The translations under genes were made by a program, and so were the position numbers. A DNA stretch of 64,000 nt, taken from contig NZ_CP119392.1 of the NCBI RefSeq assembly GCF_029224025.1, positions 3,681,001 through 3,745,000 of the forward strand. Direction: 5' to 3'. Shown here one piece after another: positions 47,312-57,808 of the stretch. The notes below the pieces were generated by a model, which saw nothing but the letters and a program-made list of their open reading frames with translations, had not been told where the DNA came from and did no database searches. The stretch is from Rhodanobacter sp. AS-Z3 (lineage in GTDB: Bacteria > Pseudomonadota > Gammaproteobacteria > Xanthomonadales > Rhodanobacteraceae). Numbering within the stretch: position 1 is the stretch's first letter; each line of letters starts with the position of its first letter.

Positions 47312-48043
47312 ATGAAACTCGGAAACCGTACAAGCCTGCTCGGCGCAGCGCTGGCACTTGCATTGACAATCGGCGGTGCCGCGTTGGCCCGCGAAGCGCC
47401 CACCATGACCGTCGCCGTGATCGACTTCACCAACCAGACCAGTTCCGCCAACTGGTGGAATGGCGACGTCGGCAACCAGCTTGCCGACGTGCTCAGCAAT
47501 GAACTGAGCGCCACCGGTGACTTCAAGGTCGTCGAACGGCAGAAAATCGATGCCGTGCTGGCCGAACAGGATCTGGCTGCCTCCTCGCGCATGCGGCCCG
47601 GCAGCACGCCGCACACAGGCAACGTCACCGGCGCCCAGTATCTGGTCACTGGCAGCGTCGCGGCCTACACCGAAGACACTTCCAACACAGGCGGCGGAGT
47701 CAACATCGCCGGCTTCCGTGTCGGTGGCGGCAAGTCCGAGGCGTATATCGCAATCGACCTGCGTGTGATCGATGCGGAGACTTCCGAGGTGGTGTATTCG
47801 CGCACCGTCGAAGGCCACAGCTCCAGCGGTGGCGTCAACCTGCGCGGCTTCGTCAGCGGCGTGGGCGGTGATTTCGCGCACAACAAAAAGACCCCGGCCA
47901 GCAAGGCGGTACGCGCTGCGCTGATCGAGGCGAGCGACTATCTGGATTGCGTGATGGTCAAACGGGATGGTTGCGAAGCCAACTACCAAAAGAAGGAACA
48001 GCATCGCCGCGACAACGACAAGAAGGTGCTCGACCTCGACTGA
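47312..48043 (+). CDS. CsgG/HfaB-family exported protein
   Basis: The 243-residue protein has a signal peptide (ending AALARE) without a lipobox Cys, then the CsgG-type alpha/beta domain: VAVIDFTNQTSS, WWNGDVGNQLADVLSNEL, FKVVERQKIDAVLAEQD, and VTGAQYLVTGSV. CsgG itself forms the curli secretion channel as a lipoprotein; shorter homologues like this are periplasmic with unknown role. A strong AGGGG-type site lies before ATG 47312. No curli genes are nearby. Confidence 0.82.
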   Translation: MKLGNRTSLLGAALALALTIGGAALAREAPTMTVAVIDFTNQTSSANWWNGDVGNQLADVLSNELSATGDFKVVERQKIDAVLAEQDLAASSRMRPGSTPHTGNVTGAQYLVTGSVAAYTEDTSNTGGGVNIAGFRVGGGKSEAYIAIDLRVIDAETSEVVYSRTVEGHSSSGGVNLRGFVSGVGGDFAHNKKTPASKAVRAALIEASDYLDCVMVKRDGCEANYQKKEQHRRDNDKKVLDLD

Positions 48044-48060
48044 TGTCGCACATCGTCTGA

Positions 48061-48096
48061 CGCAAGAGGCCATCCGACAGCGGATGGCCTCTTGCG
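48061..48096. terminator. Intrinsic terminator between the CsgG-family gene and clpB
   Basis: A 16-bp stem (CGCAAGAGGCCATCCG and its complement, loop ACAG) followed by TTT on the plus strand separates two convergent genes. Confidence 0.9.
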
Positions 48097-48115
48097 TTTG
48101 CGAGGTGCGAGAAGC

Positions 48116-50713
48116 TCAGGCCTTGTCGAACGCCAGCTGTCCACCGGCGATGGACACCCTGACCGTATCGCCCGCCTGGAAGCGCCCTTCCAGAAGCTGC
48201 CTGGCCAGCGGATTCTCCAGCTGTTGCTGGATCGCCCGTTTCAGCGGTCGCGCACCGTAGACCGGGTCGAAACCGACATTGCCCAGCAACGTCAGCGCAT
48301 CGTCACTTACTTCGAGTTTCAACTGGCGCTCAGCCAGCCGCTTCTCGAGGTACGCCAGCTGGATGCGGGCAATAGCGCGGATCTGTGCCTTGTCCAGCGG
48401 TCGGAACACGACCAGTTCGTCCAGCCGATTGATGAATTCGGGCCGGAAGTGCGCCTGCACCACGCCCATCACCGAGGCCTTCATCTGGGTGTATTGCTCT
48501 TCCTCATCGCGGCCCTCGCTGTTCTCGGCCGCATCCTGGATCATCTGCGAACCTAGATTCGAGGTCATCACGATCACGGTGTTGCGAAAGTCGACCGTGC
48601 GCCCCTGACCATCGGTGAGACGGCCATCGTCGAGCACCTGCAGCAGGATGTTGAACACGTCCGGGTGCGCCTTTTCCACCTCGTCCAGCAGGATCACGCT
48701 GTAGGGACGACGGCGTACCGCTTCGGTCAGGTAGCCGCCCTCCTCGTAGCCCACGTAACCCGGCGGTGCACCGACCAGTCGGCTCACCGAGTGCTTCTCC
48801 ATGAACTCGCTCATGTCGATGCGCACCATCGCGTCGGTCGTATCGAACATGAACTCGGCCAGCGCCTTGCACAGCTCGGTCTTGCCCACGCCGGTGGGAC
48901 CGAGGAACAGGAACGAACCGTTCGGGCGGTTCGGATCGGACAAGCCGGCGCGTGAGCGACGAATCGCATCGGATACCGCATGCACCGCCTCGTCCTGGCC
49001 AACCACCCGTTGATGCAGCGCGTCCTCCATCTTCAGCAGCTTGTCGCGTTCGCCCTCAAGCATCTTGCTGACCGGAATGCCGGTCCAGCGCGCGACCACT
49101 TCGGCAATTTCCTCGGCGGTAACGCGGGTCTGCACCAGTTTGAAATCCTGCGTCTCGGCCGCCTGTGCCGCTGCCAACTGCTTTTCCAGCGCCGGCAATT
49201 TGCCATACTGGATCTCGCTCATTCGGGCGTAATCCTGCGTGCGCTGGGCGGCCTCCAGCTCCTGGTGCGCCTGTTCGATCTGTTCCTTGACCCGGGTGGT
49301 GCCTTGCAACGCGGCCTTCTCGGATTTCCAGATTTCGTTGAGGTCGGAAAACTCACGCTCCAGCTTGTCGATATCGGATTCCAGATCAGCCAGGCGCTGC
49401 TTCGATTCGCTGTCTTTTTCCTTCTTCAGCATCTCGCGCTGAATCTTCAGCTGAATCAGCCGGCGCTCAAGACGATCCAGTTCTTCCGGCTTGGAATCGA
49501 TTTCCATGCGGATGCGCGAGGCGGCCTCGTCCATCAGGTCGATGGCCTTGTCCGGCAGCTGGCGGTCGGCGATATAGCGGTTTGACAGCGTGGCCGCAGC
49601 GACGATGGCGGGGTCGGTGATTTCCACCCCATGGTGCAGCGCGTAACGCTCCTTCAGCCCGCGCAGGATCGCAATGGTGTCTTCCACCGTTGGCTCACCC
49701 ACGAAAACTTTCTGGAAACGGCGCTCCAGCGCAGCGTCCTTCTCGATGTATTTGCGGTACTCGTCCAGCGTGGTAGCGCCGATGCAATGCAGCTCGCCAC
49801 GGGCCAGTGCGGGTTTGAGCATGTTGCCCGCATCCATCGCGCCTTCACCCTTGCCGGCGCCGACCATCGTGTGCAGCTCGTCGATGAACAAGATCACCCG
49901 ACCTTCCTGCTTGGACAGGTCACTCAGCACGGCTTTCAGCCGCTCCTCGAATTCACCACGAAATTTCGCACCGGCAATCAGCGCGCCCATGTCCAGCGCC
50001 AGCACGCGACGGTCGCGCAAACCTTCGGGTACTTCGCCCTTGATGATGCGTTGGGCCAAGCCTTCGACAATCGCGGTCTTGCCCACGCCAGGCTCACCGA
50101 TCAACACCGGATTGTTCTTGGTACGCCGCTGCAGCACCTGGATGGTGCGGCGAATTTCCTCATCGCGACCGATCACCGGATCAAGCTTGTTGCGCTCGGC
50201 GCGCTCAGTCAGGTCGATGCAGTATTTCTCCAGCGCCTGGCGCTGCTCCTCGGCATTTTCGCTCTGCACTTTCTCACCGCCACGCAGCTTTTCAATCGCC
50301 GCTTCAAGGTTCGGTTTATTTGCACCGGCCGCCTTCAATGCCGCGCCCAGTTCACCCTTGTCATCCAGCGCCGCCAGCACAAACAACTCGCTGGCAATGA
50401 ACTGATCGCCGCGCTGCTGTGCCAGTTTGTCGGTAAGGTTGAGCAGGCGGTTCAGATCATTGCCAAGATTGATATTGCCTTCCTGCCCGCTGACCTTGGG
50501 CAGCGCATCCAGCAGGCTGGCGACGCGCTGACGCAGCGCCGGCACATTCACGTGTGCCTGGGTCAGCAAGGGCGCGGTCGAGCCGCCTTGCTGATCGAGT
50601 AGCGCCATCATCACATGCACGGGTTCAAGCATGTTGTTATCGCGACCCACGGCCAGCGATTGCGCGTCGGCCAGCGCCTGCTGGAAACGCGAAGTAAGTT
50701 TGTCCATCCGCAT
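48116..50713 (-). CDS. clpB: ATP-dependent disaggregase ClpB
   Basis: ClpB, with DnaK, pulls proteins out of aggregates after heat shock. The 865-residue protein has the N-terminal Clp repeat domain, first AAA+ domain ([15 protein letters not shown]alker [16 protein letters not shown]alker B), the long coiled-coil middle domain (about 400-540), second AAA+ domain ([15 protein letters not shown]) and C-terminal D2-small domain. The start at 50713 aligns with E. coli MRLDRLT; GAGG lies 8 bases upstream. A sigma-32-like promoter lies 55-85 bp upstream. Confidence 0.98.
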   Translation of the reverse strand: MRMDKLTSRFQQALADAQSLAVGRDNNMLEPVHVMMALLDQQGGSTAPLLTQAHVNVPALRQRVASLLDALPKVSGQEGNINLGNDLNRLLNLTDKLAQQRGDQFIASELFVLAALDDKGELGAALKAAGANKPNLEAAIEKLRGGEKVQSENAEEQRQALEKYCIDLTERAERNKLDPVIGRDEEIRRTIQVLQRRTKNNPVLIGEPGVGKTAIVEGLAQRIIKGEVPEGLRDRRVLALDMGALIAGAKFRGEFEERLKAVLSDLSKQEGRVILFIDELHTMVGAGKGEGAMDAGNMLKPALARGELHCIGATTLDEYRKYIEKDAALERRFQKVFVGEPTVEDTIAILRGLKERYALHHGVEITDPAIVAAATLSNRYIADRQLPDKAIDLMDEAASRIRMEIDSKPEELDRLERRLIQLKIQREMLKKEKDSESKQRLADLESDIDKLEREFSDLNEIWKSEKAALQGTTRVKEQIEQAHQELEAAQRTQDYARMSEIQYGKLPALEKQLAAAQAAETQDFKLVQTRVTAEEIAEVVARWTGIPVSKMLEGERDKLLKMEDALHQRVVGQDEAVHAVSDAIRRSRAGLSDPNRPNGSFLFLGPTGVGKTELCKALAEFMFDTTDAMVRIDMSEFMEKHSVSRLVGAPPGYVGYEEGGYLTEAVRRRPYSVILLDEVEKAHPDVFNILLQVLDDGRLTDGQGRTVDFRNTVIVMTSNLGSQMIQDAAENSEGRDEEEQYTQMKASVMGVVQAHFRPEFINRLDELVVFRPLDKAQIRAIARIQLAYLEKRLAERQLKLEVSDDALTLLGNVGFDPVYGARPLKRAIQQQLENPLARQLLEGRFQAGDTVRVSIAGGQLAFDKA

Positions 50714-50769
50714 CGAATGATCCTCGCAGGAGGTAGAGAAGCGGGCGGAGATGTCCGCCACTGCCAGCT

Positions 50770-50798
50770 AGATGCGGCTGCGCGGTCGATGATTCAAG
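50770..50798 (-). promoter_or_regulatory. Sigma-32-type heat-shock promoter of clpB
   Basis: On the minus strand CTTGAAT (50792-50798) is followed after 14 bases by CCGCATCT (50770-50777), matching the heat-shock consensus CTTGAAA and CCCCATNT with two changes. It lies 57 bp before the clpB start. Confidence 0.7.
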
Positions 50799-50838
50799 CA
50801 AGAAAGCCCGATGACGAAACGTCGCATCCCCGCCTGGG

Positions 50839-51594
50839 TCAGCCGTTGTCCAACCAGATCAGGCTGGCGAAACGGCCACTGCGAGTGCCTTCGCGGCGAT
50901 AGGAATAAAAGCGGGTATCGGTATGCGTATCGAAGCCACCACCATGGATTCGCGCAACGCCGGCGGCAACAAGCCGCTGTCGGGCCAGCCCGGCCAGGTC
51001 GCACAGCCAGTGCCCCGGGCGCGTCCCCACGAAGCATCCCGCCGCCGCTGCATCATGCGCCACGAAGGCCGCACGCACCTCTGTGCCCACCTCGTACGAC
51101 GCGCCTCCGATGCACGGCCCCAGCCATGCCAGCACGCGCGATGGCGCGGTGATCATCTGGGCCAACGTCGCTTCCAGCACACCACCGGCCAGGCCACGCC
51201 AGCCGGCGTGCGCCGCTCCGATCTCGCCGCCATCTTCGCTGCAGAACAGCACCGGCAGGCAATCGGCAGTGAGGATCGAGAGCACCGTGCCCGGAAGATG
51301 TGAAACCGCTGCATCTGCCTGCGGCTCATTCGGACTGGGCAGCGGGCCAAGCTCGGCGACCTCGCTGCCATGTACCTGGTGCAGCCAGCGCGGCTCCGCC
51401 GGCAGCCGCAACGACTGCAGCAAGGCACCGCGATTGGCGATCACCGCGTCTACCGCATCACCGCTGCGCAGGCCCAGATTGAATCGGTCAAACGGCGCCG
51501 CCGAAACCCCGGGACCAAGCCGTGTGGTGATCGCCGCGTGCACCTGCGCGGGCGCAGGCCAGTCGGGAAAAATCCAGCTTTCGCTTTCGGTCAT
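50839..51594 (-). CDS. pgeF: Multicopper-oxidase-like purine nucleosidase/peptidoglycan editing factor (YfiH/PgeF)
   Basis: The protein of about 251 residues belongs to the DUF152/YfiH family. It has the metal-site pattern LTADCLPVLF, AAHAGWRGLAGG and a C-terminal GGFDTHTDTRFYSYRREG. Homologues are reported as zinc-dependent purine nucleoside phosphorylase/adenosine deaminase-type enzymes and as a factor that keeps L-Ser out of peptidoglycan stems. It follows rluD in the same direction (start 51594 or 51612), the common order rluD-pgeF-clpB. Confidence 0.92.
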   Translation of the reverse strand: MTESESWIFPDWPAPAQVHAAITTRLGPGVSAAPFDRFNLGLRSGDAVDAVIANRGALLQSLRLPAEPRWLHQVHGSEVAELGPLPSPNEPQADAAVSHLPGTVLSILTADCLPVLFCSEDGGEIGAAHAGWRGLAGGVLEATLAQMITAPSRVLAWLGPCIGGASYEVGTEVRAAFVAHDAAAAGCFVGTRPGHWLCDLAGLARQRLVAAGVARIHGGGFDTHTDTRFYSYRREGTRSGRFASLIWLDNG

Positions 51595-51662
51595 GGGGCC
51601 GGCGTCGGACATCGTCAGCCACAGAGCATCGCACACTCGTGACCACCGACGCCTACCGTGCC

Positions 51663-52637
51663 TCAGTAATGGTCCGTCCCGTGTTCTGCCAGGTCCGCAC
51701 GCAGGGCTTCGATCAGTTCGCGTTGATCCGCCGGACGCTCGGCTTCGAACGACAGTGCCTCACCGGTCGCCGGATGCACGAACGCCAACTTCTCCGCATG
51801 CAACGCCTGCCGCCGAAATCCGCGCAAGGTGCCGGCCAGGGCTTCACTCGCGCCCCGAGGCAGTTTCAAGCCGCCGCCGTAAAGCGGGTCACCGATCAGT
51901 GCATGACCGATGTGGGTCAGATGTACGCGAATCTGGTGGGTGCGACCGGTTTCCAACTGACACTGCAGCAAGCTGTGGGCACGGAAGCGCTCGCGCAGGC
52001 GGTAGTGGGTGACCGCCCGCTTGCCGTCCTCCTCGTCACGCACGGCTTGGCGCAGACGATCGCCCATGCTGCGTCCAATCGGCTCGTCGACCGTGCCGCC
52101 AGCCACCATGGTGCCGAGCACCACGGCCTCGTATTGACGCTCCACCTCGTGACGAGACAGCAGATCGACCAACCCGGTGTAGGTCGGCAGCGTTTTGGCC
52201 ACCACCATCAGGCCGGAAGTGTCCTTGTCCAGCCGATGCACGATGCCCGCGCGGGGCAGCTCGGCCAGCTTCGGATCGTGGTGCAGCAGCCCGTTGAGCA
52301 GGGTGCCCACCGGGTTACCGGCGCCGGGATGCACCACGAGTCCGGCCGGCTTGTTCAGCACCAGCAGGTGCTCGTCTTCGTAAACGATGACCAGATCCAT
52401 CGCCTCGGGCGCGCTGGATACCTCGTTTTCCAGCTCCACCTCCAGCTTGATGTGCTCGCCGCCACGCAGCAACTGCCGCGCCGCAACCTTGGCACCGTCC
52501 AGGGTCACCGCACCGGACTTGATCCAGCCGCTGAGCCGCGAACGCGAGTAGTCGGGGAACATCTCGGCCAACGACTGGTCGAACCTGCGTCCTGCTGCGG
52601 TCAGCGGGACCTGTGCCTCGTGCCGGATCGTGGTCAT
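51663..52637 (-). CDS. rluD: 23S rRNA pseudouridine synthase RluD
   Basis: RluD makes three pseudouridines in helix 69 of 23S rRNA. The 324-residue protein has an N-terminal S4 domain ([19 protein letters not shown]), the catalytic motif [19 protein letters not shown] with Asp in HRLDKDTSG, and the C-terminal [14 protein letters not shown] segment. It is divergent from bamD, and precedes pgeF and clpB on the same strand. Confidence 0.97.
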   Translation of the reverse strand: MTTIRHEAQVPLTAAGRRFDQSLAEMFPDYSRSRLSGWIKSGAVTLDGAKVAARQLLRGGEHIKLEVELENEVSSAPEAMDLVIVYEDEHLLVLNKPAGLVVHPGAGNPVGTLLNGLLHHDPKLAELPRAGIVHRLDKDTSGLMVVAKTLPTYTGLVDLLSRHEVERQYEAVVLGTMVAGGTVDEPIGRSMGDRLRQAVRDEEDGKRAVTHYRLRERFRAHSLLQCQLETGRTHQIRVHLTHIGHALIGDPLYGGGLKLPRGASEALAGTLRGFRRQALHAEKLAFVHPATGEALSFEAERPADQRELIEALRADLAEHGTDHY

Positions 52638-52741
52638 GCCGGCATCCGCGGGCGGTGGTCGGTTTCGGCTATCATGCCTGTTCGCTCAAACATCTGAATT
52701 CCTTCTTTATGCGCCCAACAATCGACTCGCCGAAGCTGCCG

Positions 52742-53572
52742 ATGTCCAAAATAACTGTCATGAAAGTGCTGTTGCTGCTGGTGGCTGCGGTATCGATGAG
52801 TGCCTGCGCGATGTTCAAGTCGAAAGACAGCATCGACACCATGCCACTGCAAGCGCTCTACAACCACGCGCATACCTCACTGGAAAACGCCGACTACGCT
52901 GCCGCCACCAAGGCTTATCAGCGTCTGATTGCCCGTTTCCCGTCGGGCGAATACAACGAACAGGCCCAGCTTGACCTGGCCTATTCGCAGTACAAGGACA
53001 ACGAGCCCGATGATGCCTTGTCCACCGTGAACCGCTTCATCAAGACCTTCCCGGCCAACAAACATGTTGATTATGCCTATTACCTGCGCGGGCTGATCAA
53101 TTTTGATCGCACCGGCAGCGTGATCGAGCGGCTGATTCCCGGTTCGGACAAGGATACCCGTCGCGACCAGGGCTACAACCTGCAGTCGTTCGACGACTTC
53201 TCCGAACTGTCACGTCGCTTCCCGGACAGCGCCTACACCGCCGACGCTCGCCAGCGGATGATCTATCTGCGTAACGTGCTGGCGCAGTACGAGATCAACG
53301 TGGCCGAGTTCTACCTGCGCAACAAGGCCTTCATTGCCGCCGCAGATCGTTCGCAGTACGTGATCGAGCACTACCAGCAGTCGCCACAGACCGGCGATGC
53401 GCTGGCGATCCTGACCCGCAGCTACCTGGCACTTGATCAAAAGAATCTGGCTGACCAGAGCCGTCAGGTGTTGGCACTGAATTATCCGAACCATCCGTAT
53501 CTCACCGATGCGAAGTGGCCGCATCCGCCATCGACAGTGCGCAAGATGGTGCCGTTCTCGGGCCATCATTAA
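52742..53572 (+). CDS. bamD: Outer-membrane assembly lipoprotein BamD
   Basis: BamD is the essential lipoprotein of the BAM complex that folds outer-membrane proteins. The mature protein of about 250 residues has five TPR-type repeats (ALYNHAHTSLENADYAAATKAYQ, ARFPSGEYNEQAQLDLAYSQ, VDYAYYLRGLINFDR). The signal ends in the lipobox MSACAMFKSKDS; with the start at 52742 the Cys is residue 23 or so. ATG 52709 and 52760 are alternatives. It is followed by a strong terminator. Confidence 0.94.
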   Translation: MSKITVMKVLLLLVAAVSMSACAMFKSKDSIDTMPLQALYNHAHTSLENADYAAATKAYQRLIARFPSGEYNEQAQLDLAYSQYKDNEPDDALSTVNRFIKTFPANKHVDYAYYLRGLINFDRTGSVIERLIPGSDKDTRRDQGYNLQSFDDFSELSRRFPDSAYTADARQRMIYLRNVLAQYEINVAEFYLRNKAFIAAADRSQYVIEHYQQSPQTGDALAILTRSYLALDQKNLADQSRQVLALNYPNHPYLTDAKWPHPPSTVRKMVPFSGHH

Positions 53573-53596
53573 GCGAGTCGGGTGAAGTGCTGATAG

Positions 53597-53624
53597 AAAA
53601 GGCCGGCATGATTGCCGGCCTTTT
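53597..53624 (+). terminator. Intrinsic terminator of bamD
   Basis: AAAAGGCCGGCA and TGCCGGCCTTTTTT form a 12-bp stem with loop TGAT and a six-T tail. Confidence 0.95.
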
Positions 53625-53742
53625 TTGTGGGAGTTTCACGGACAGGGAGTCTTACGCGCCGCTTTTTCATCACATCACCGTAGCCGGCGAAGAGCCGGCG
53701 GGCCGCGCCGACCCTATGACACGTCGCAGGCTCTGGACAACT

Positions 53743-55374
53743 TCAGTGCCAGCCCGAGGTAATCGGATAACGGCGTTCGCGACCGAATGCGCGCGTGGTG
53801 ACACGCGGTCCCGGCGCAGATTGTCGGCGCTTGAACTCATTCAACAACACCAGCCGCACGACCCGACGCACGGTTTCGGTGGCAAAGCCCTGCGCCACGA
53901 TTTCCGCCTGCGACTGCTCGCCTTCGATGAAGTGTTCGAGGATCGCGTCCAGTTCGTCGTAGGGCGGCAGCGAGTCCTGGTCAACCTGGTTATCGCGCAG
54001 CTCGGCGGAAGGCGGCCGATCGATCACCGCCGACGGAATCATCTCGCCGTCACCGATTGCCGCCGACTGCGCATTGCGCCAGCGTGACAAGCGATACACC
54101 ACGCTCTTGTAGACATCCTTCAGCGGCGCATACGCACCGCACATGTCGCCATACAAGGTGGCGTAGCCCACCGCCATCTCGCTCTTGTTGCCGGTGGCCA
54201 GCAACAGGCGACCGTGCTTGTTGCTGAGCGCCATCAGCATCACCCCGCGGGTGCGCGACTGCAGGTTTTCCTCGGTGGTGTCGGCGGGCTTGCCGGCAAA
54301 CGCCGGCGTCAACGCGTCGACAAAGGACTGATAGGTCGCCTCGATGTCGATCACGTGATAGTCCACGCCCAATTGTTCGGCTTGCGCACGGGCACCATCC
54401 AGCGACAATTGCGAGGTGTACCGCGTGGGCATCATCACGGCAGTGACGCGATCGGCACCCAGCGCATCGACGGCCAAGGCCAGCGTCAACGCCGAATCGA
54501 TGCCGCCGGACAGCCCCAGCAGCACACCGCCAAAACGGTTCTTGTCGATGTAGTCCCGGGTGCCACGCACCAGTGCGGCATACAACGTCGCCTCCAGTGA
54601 TGGCTCACTGCGAACCGGCCATGCCTGGGCCGCGAGCGTGCGCGTTGCCGGATCGAACTCGGCCCACAACAAGGTATCGACGAAAGCAGGAGCGACAGCA
54701 ACGATGCTGCCGTCACCATCAACCAGGATGGAACTGCCGTCGTAAACCACTTCATCCTGACCACCAACCAGGTTCAGGTAGACAATCGCGCAACCGGTTT
54801 CGCGCGCCCGCGCCTGCAGCTCAGCTTCACGTTCCGCCTGTTTGCGCTCATCCCAGGGCGAGGCGTTGATCACCAGCAACAACTCGGCGCCGGCGGCTGC
54901 AGCCTGTGCCGCCGGCTCCGCGCGCCAGACATCCTCGCAAATCAGCAGGCCAATGGTGACACCGTCGATCACCGTGGTGACCGTTGCATGACCGGGCCTA
55001 AAGTAGCGCTTGTCGTCGAATACCCCATAGTTTGGCAGCGCCTGTTTGTGTGCGGTGCATTCCACCCGACCGTCCCGCAGCAGGCTGGCGGCGTTGAAAA
55101 CCTCGCCCTCGCTGTGTGGATGGCCAACCAGTGCGGCGATGCCTTGCGTCGCCGCCGCCAGCGTCGCCAGTTCGCTGGCGCAGGCGGCCAGAAAGCTCGG
55201 CCGCAGCAGCAGGTCTTCCGGCGGATAGCCGCTCAAGGTCAGCTCGGGAAAGGCCACCAGCGCGGCGCCACCGTCACGCGCCTGCGCGATCAAGTCGCCG
55301 ACCCTGGCAGCATTCGCTGCCACCGCACCGACCGCAAAATCGTATTGGGCCAGCGCCAAACGCAGCTTTGCCAT
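53743..55374 (-). CDS. nadE: Glutamine-dependent NAD+ synthetase
   Basis: The enzyme completes NAD+ from deamido-NAD, using ammonia released from glutamine. The 543-residue protein has an N-terminal nitrilase-like glutaminase domain with catalytic Glu44 (FPELTLSGY), Lys110 and Cys146 (LLICEDVW), then a synthetase domain with the PP-loop LLGLSGGIDSALTLALA. The two-domain form suits an aerobic bacterium. It lies near sucD but is separated by a hairpin. Confidence 0.97.
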   Translation of the reverse strand: MAKLRLALAQYDFAVGAVAANAARVGDLIAQARDGGAALVAFPELTLSGYPPEDLLLRPSFLAACASELATLAAATQGIAALVGHPHSEGEVFNAASLLRDGRVECTAHKQALPNYGVFDDKRYFRPGHATVTTVIDGVTIGLLICEDVWRAEPAAQAAAAGAELLLVINASPWDERKQAEREAELQARARETGCAIVYLNLVGGQDEVVYDGSSILVDGDGSIVAVAPAFVDTLLWAEFDPATRTLAAQAWPVRSEPSLEATLYAALVRGTRDYIDKNRFGGVLLGLSGGIDSALTLALAVDALGADRVTAVMMPTRYTSQLSLDGARAQAEQLGVDYHVIDIEATYQSFVDALTPAFAGKPADTTEENLQSRTRGVMLMALSNKHGRLLLATGNKSEMAVGYATLYGDMCGAYAPLKDVYKSVVYRLSRWRNAQSAAIGDGEMIPSAVIDRPPSAELRDNQVDQDSLPPYDELDAILEHFIEGEQSQAEIVAQGFATETVRRVVRLVLLNEFKRRQSAPGPRVTTRAFGRERRYPITSGWH

Positions 55375-55394
55375 GAACCAGAACTCCAGAAATG

Positions 55395-55424
55395 ACGAAG
55401 GCCGCGACGAATCGCGGCCTTCGT
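55395..55424. terminator. Hairpin between sucD and nadE
   Basis: A 13-bp stem (ACGAAGGCCGCGA and its complement, loop CGAA) lies after sucD. The T-rich sequence (ATTTTA) follows only on the plus strand, so it may weakly end sucD transcripts. The nadE ribosome-binding site TGGAG lies just past the hairpin. Confidence 0.65.
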
Positions 55425-55461
55425 ATTTTACGGTACCAGCGTGCCGACTTGCGTCAGCGAA

Positions 55462-56334
55462 TTACTTCATCAGCTTGGCGAGGGCCTTGCCCAGATCGGC
55501 CGGCGACTTCACCGTGGTGACGCCCGCCTTCTCCAGCGCAGCGAACTTCGCCGCCGCCGTGCCCTTGCCGCCGGAGATGATCGCACCGGCATGGCCCATG
55601 CGCTTGCCGGCCGGAGCCGAAGCACCGGCGATGAACGACACCACCGGCTTGGTCACGTATTCGCCGATGAATTCGGCCGCGTCTTCCTCGGCCGAACCAC
55701 CGATCTCGCCAACCATGATGATGCCTTCGGTCTGCGGATCGTCCTGGAACAGCTTCAGGCAGTCGATGAAGTTCAGGCCGTTGATCGGATCGCCGCCGAT
55801 ACCGATCACCGTGCTCTGGCCGAGGCCTTCGTTGGTGGTCTGGAACACGGCCTCATAGGTCAGCGTGCCGGAGCGCGAAACCACGCCGACCTTGCCCTTC
55901 TGGTGGATGTGACCGGGCATGATGCCGATCTTGCATTCGCCGGGGGTGATGATGCCCGGGCAGTTCGGCCCGATCAGCACGATTTCCGGATGCTGCATCA
56001 GCACGTTCTTCACGCGCAGCATGTCGAGCACCGGAATGCCTTCGGTGATCGCCACGATGACCTTGATGCCGGCATCGATCGCTTCGAGGATCGAGTCGGC
56101 CGCGAACGGCGGCGGCACGAAGATGACGGACGCATCGGCGCCGGTTTCCAGCACGGCTTCATCGACCGAGTTGAACACGGGCAGGCCGATGTGCTCGGAA
56201 CCGCCCTTGCCCGGCGTCACGCCGCCGACGATCAGGGTGCCGTAATCGAGGCACTGCTGTGCATGGAAGGTGCCCTGCTGGCCGGTGAAACCCTGCACCA
56301 ACACCTTGGTGTTCTTGTTGACCAAAACGCTCAT
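55462..56334 (-). CDS. sucD: Succinyl-CoA synthetase alpha subunit
   Basis: This TCA-cycle subunit binds CoA and carries the phosphohistidine. The 290-residue protein has [17 protein letters not shown] (CoA site), [16 protein letters not shown], and the catalytic His in [16 protein letters not shown]. It is 11 bp downstream of sucC, so the pair is one operon. Confidence 0.98.
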   Translation of the reverse strand: MSVLVNKNTKVLVQGFTGQQGTFHAQQCLDYGTLIVGGVTPGKGGSEHIGLPVFNSVDEAVLETGADASVIFVPPPFAADSILEAIDAGIKVIVAITEGIPVLDMLRVKNVLMQHPEIVLIGPNCPGIITPGECKIGIMPGHIHQKGKVGVVSRSGTLTYEAVFQTTNEGLGQSTVIGIGGDPINGLNFIDCLKLFQDDPQTEGIIMVGEIGGSAEEDAAEFIGEYVTKPVVSFIAGASAPAGKRMGHAGAIISGGKGTAAAKFAALEKAGVTTVKSPADLGKALAKLMK

Positions 56335-56345
56335 TCGATTACTCC

Positions 56346-57509
56346 TCAGGCCTTCGCGGCAGCCACGGCTTTCTGGGCCGCGTCGTTGAGATCATCCGCC
56401 GGCGTGATCGCCAGACCGGAATTGGCCAGCAGTTCGCGGCCCTGATCGACATTGGTGCCCTGCAGGCGCACCACCACGGGAATGGTCAGGCCCACTTCCT
56501 TGACCGCGGCGATGATGCCCTCGGCGATCATGTCGCAACGCACGATGCCGCCAAAGATGTTGACCAGGATGCAGTTGACCTTGTCCGAGGAGGTGATCAG
56601 CTTGAACGCCTCGGTCACCCGCTCCTTGGTCGCGCCACCGCCCACGTCGAGGAAGTTGGCCGGCTCACCGCCCGCCAGCTTGATCACGTCCATGGTGGCC
56701 ATCGCCAGGCCGGCACCGTTGACCATGCAGCCGATATTGCCGTCCATCGTCACGTAGTTGAGATTGCTCTGCTGCGCGGCGGCTTCGGCCGCGTCTTCCT
56801 GGCTGAGGTCGCGCATGGCGGCCAGATCCGGGTGACGGTATTCGGCGTTGTCGTCGGAATTGACCTTGCCATCCAGCGCGGCGAGGTTGCCGTCTTCCAG
56901 CACGGCCAGCGGATTCAGCTCGACCAGCGCCAGATCCTTCTCGTTGAACAGCTTGTACAAGCCCAGCATGATCTTGGTCAGCTGATTGACCTGCTTGCCA
57001 TTGAGGTCCATGGCAAAGCCGAGCTGACGGCACTGGTACGGCTGCAGGCCTTCGACGAAGTCGACCACGATGGTGTGGATGTCTTCGGGCGTATCCTTGG
57101 CGACCTGCTCGATGTCCACGCCGCCGTGCTTGGAAGCGATGAACGAAACCGCTTTGGAATCGCGGTCGACCAGGATCGACAGATACAGCTCACGGGCGAT
57201 GTCGGTGGCATCGGTCACCAGCACCAGGTTGACCGGCAGCGCGCGGCCGGCGGACTGGTAGGTTTCCATGTTGGTGCCGAGCATGGCCTTGGCCGCCGCA
57301 CGCACGTCGTCGAAGCTGCGGCAGAACTTGACGCCGCCGGACTTGCCGCGACCGCCGGCATGGATCTGCGCCTTGACCATCCACTGCGTGCCACCGAGTG
57401 CCTTGGCGGCATCGACAGCGGCATCGGGGGAGTTGGCAACCTTGCCCGGCGGAACGGCGATGCCGTACTGCGCGAACAGTTCTTTGGCCTGGTATTCGTG
57501 GAAATTCAT
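56346..57509 (-). CDS. sucC: Succinyl-CoA synthetase beta subunit
   Basis: The ADP-forming beta subunit binds nucleotide and succinate. The 387-residue protein has the ATP-grasp fold ([17 protein letters not shown] at the start, [31 protein letters not shown]) and ends [14 protein letters not shown]. The open frame continues 42 codons upstream, but ATG 57509 is the family start. Confidence 0.97.
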   Translation of the reverse strand: MNFHEYQAKELFAQYGIAVPPGKVANSPDAAVDAAKALGGTQWMVKAQIHAGGRGKSGGVKFCRSFDDVRAAAKAMLGTNMETYQSAGRALPVNLVLVTDATDIARELYLSILVDRDSKAVSFIASKHGGVDIEQVAKDTPEDIHTIVVDFVEGLQPYQCRQLGFAMDLNGKQVNQLTKIMLGLYKLFNEKDLALVELNPLAVLEDGNLAALDGKVNSDDNAEYRHPDLAAMRDLSQEDAAEAAAQQSNLNYVTMDGNIGCMVNGAGLAMATMDVIKLAGGEPANFLDVGGGATKERVTEAFKLITSSDKVNCILVNIFGGIVRCDMIAEGIIAAVKEVGLTIPVVVRLQGTNVDQGRELLANSGLAITPADDLNDAAQKAVAAAKA

Positions 57510-57808
57510 TCGATACCTCGAGCGAACGGAAAAACGATGGCGGCCGCACGCGTTGAACCATGCGTGGGTCAGGGAGGTCGGACGGCGGAGAAGAGCGCTG
57601 CTGAAAGCAGTGCCCCAGCCAGATGAAACCGGCATACCGCGCCATGCGGCCGCCTATTTTCGCGGAAGCGGGCGCCGATGGAAAGGGCCGACCGCCGAAA
57701 ACGTCCACACGGGCCGTTCCCATGCGCTTTCGCGAGCATCCTCCATGGGGTCACAGCGCGCAGTGGCCCGTCTATACTGACCCGGAACCGCCAGGGAGTA
57801 GTCCACAC
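57510..57808. other. Divergent spacer between sucC and pilS
   Basis: The 299 bp carry the upstream regions of two divergent genes. The region contains runs of GC-rich purine-pyrimidine sequence but no promoter pair that I would defend and no gene. Confidence 0.4.
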
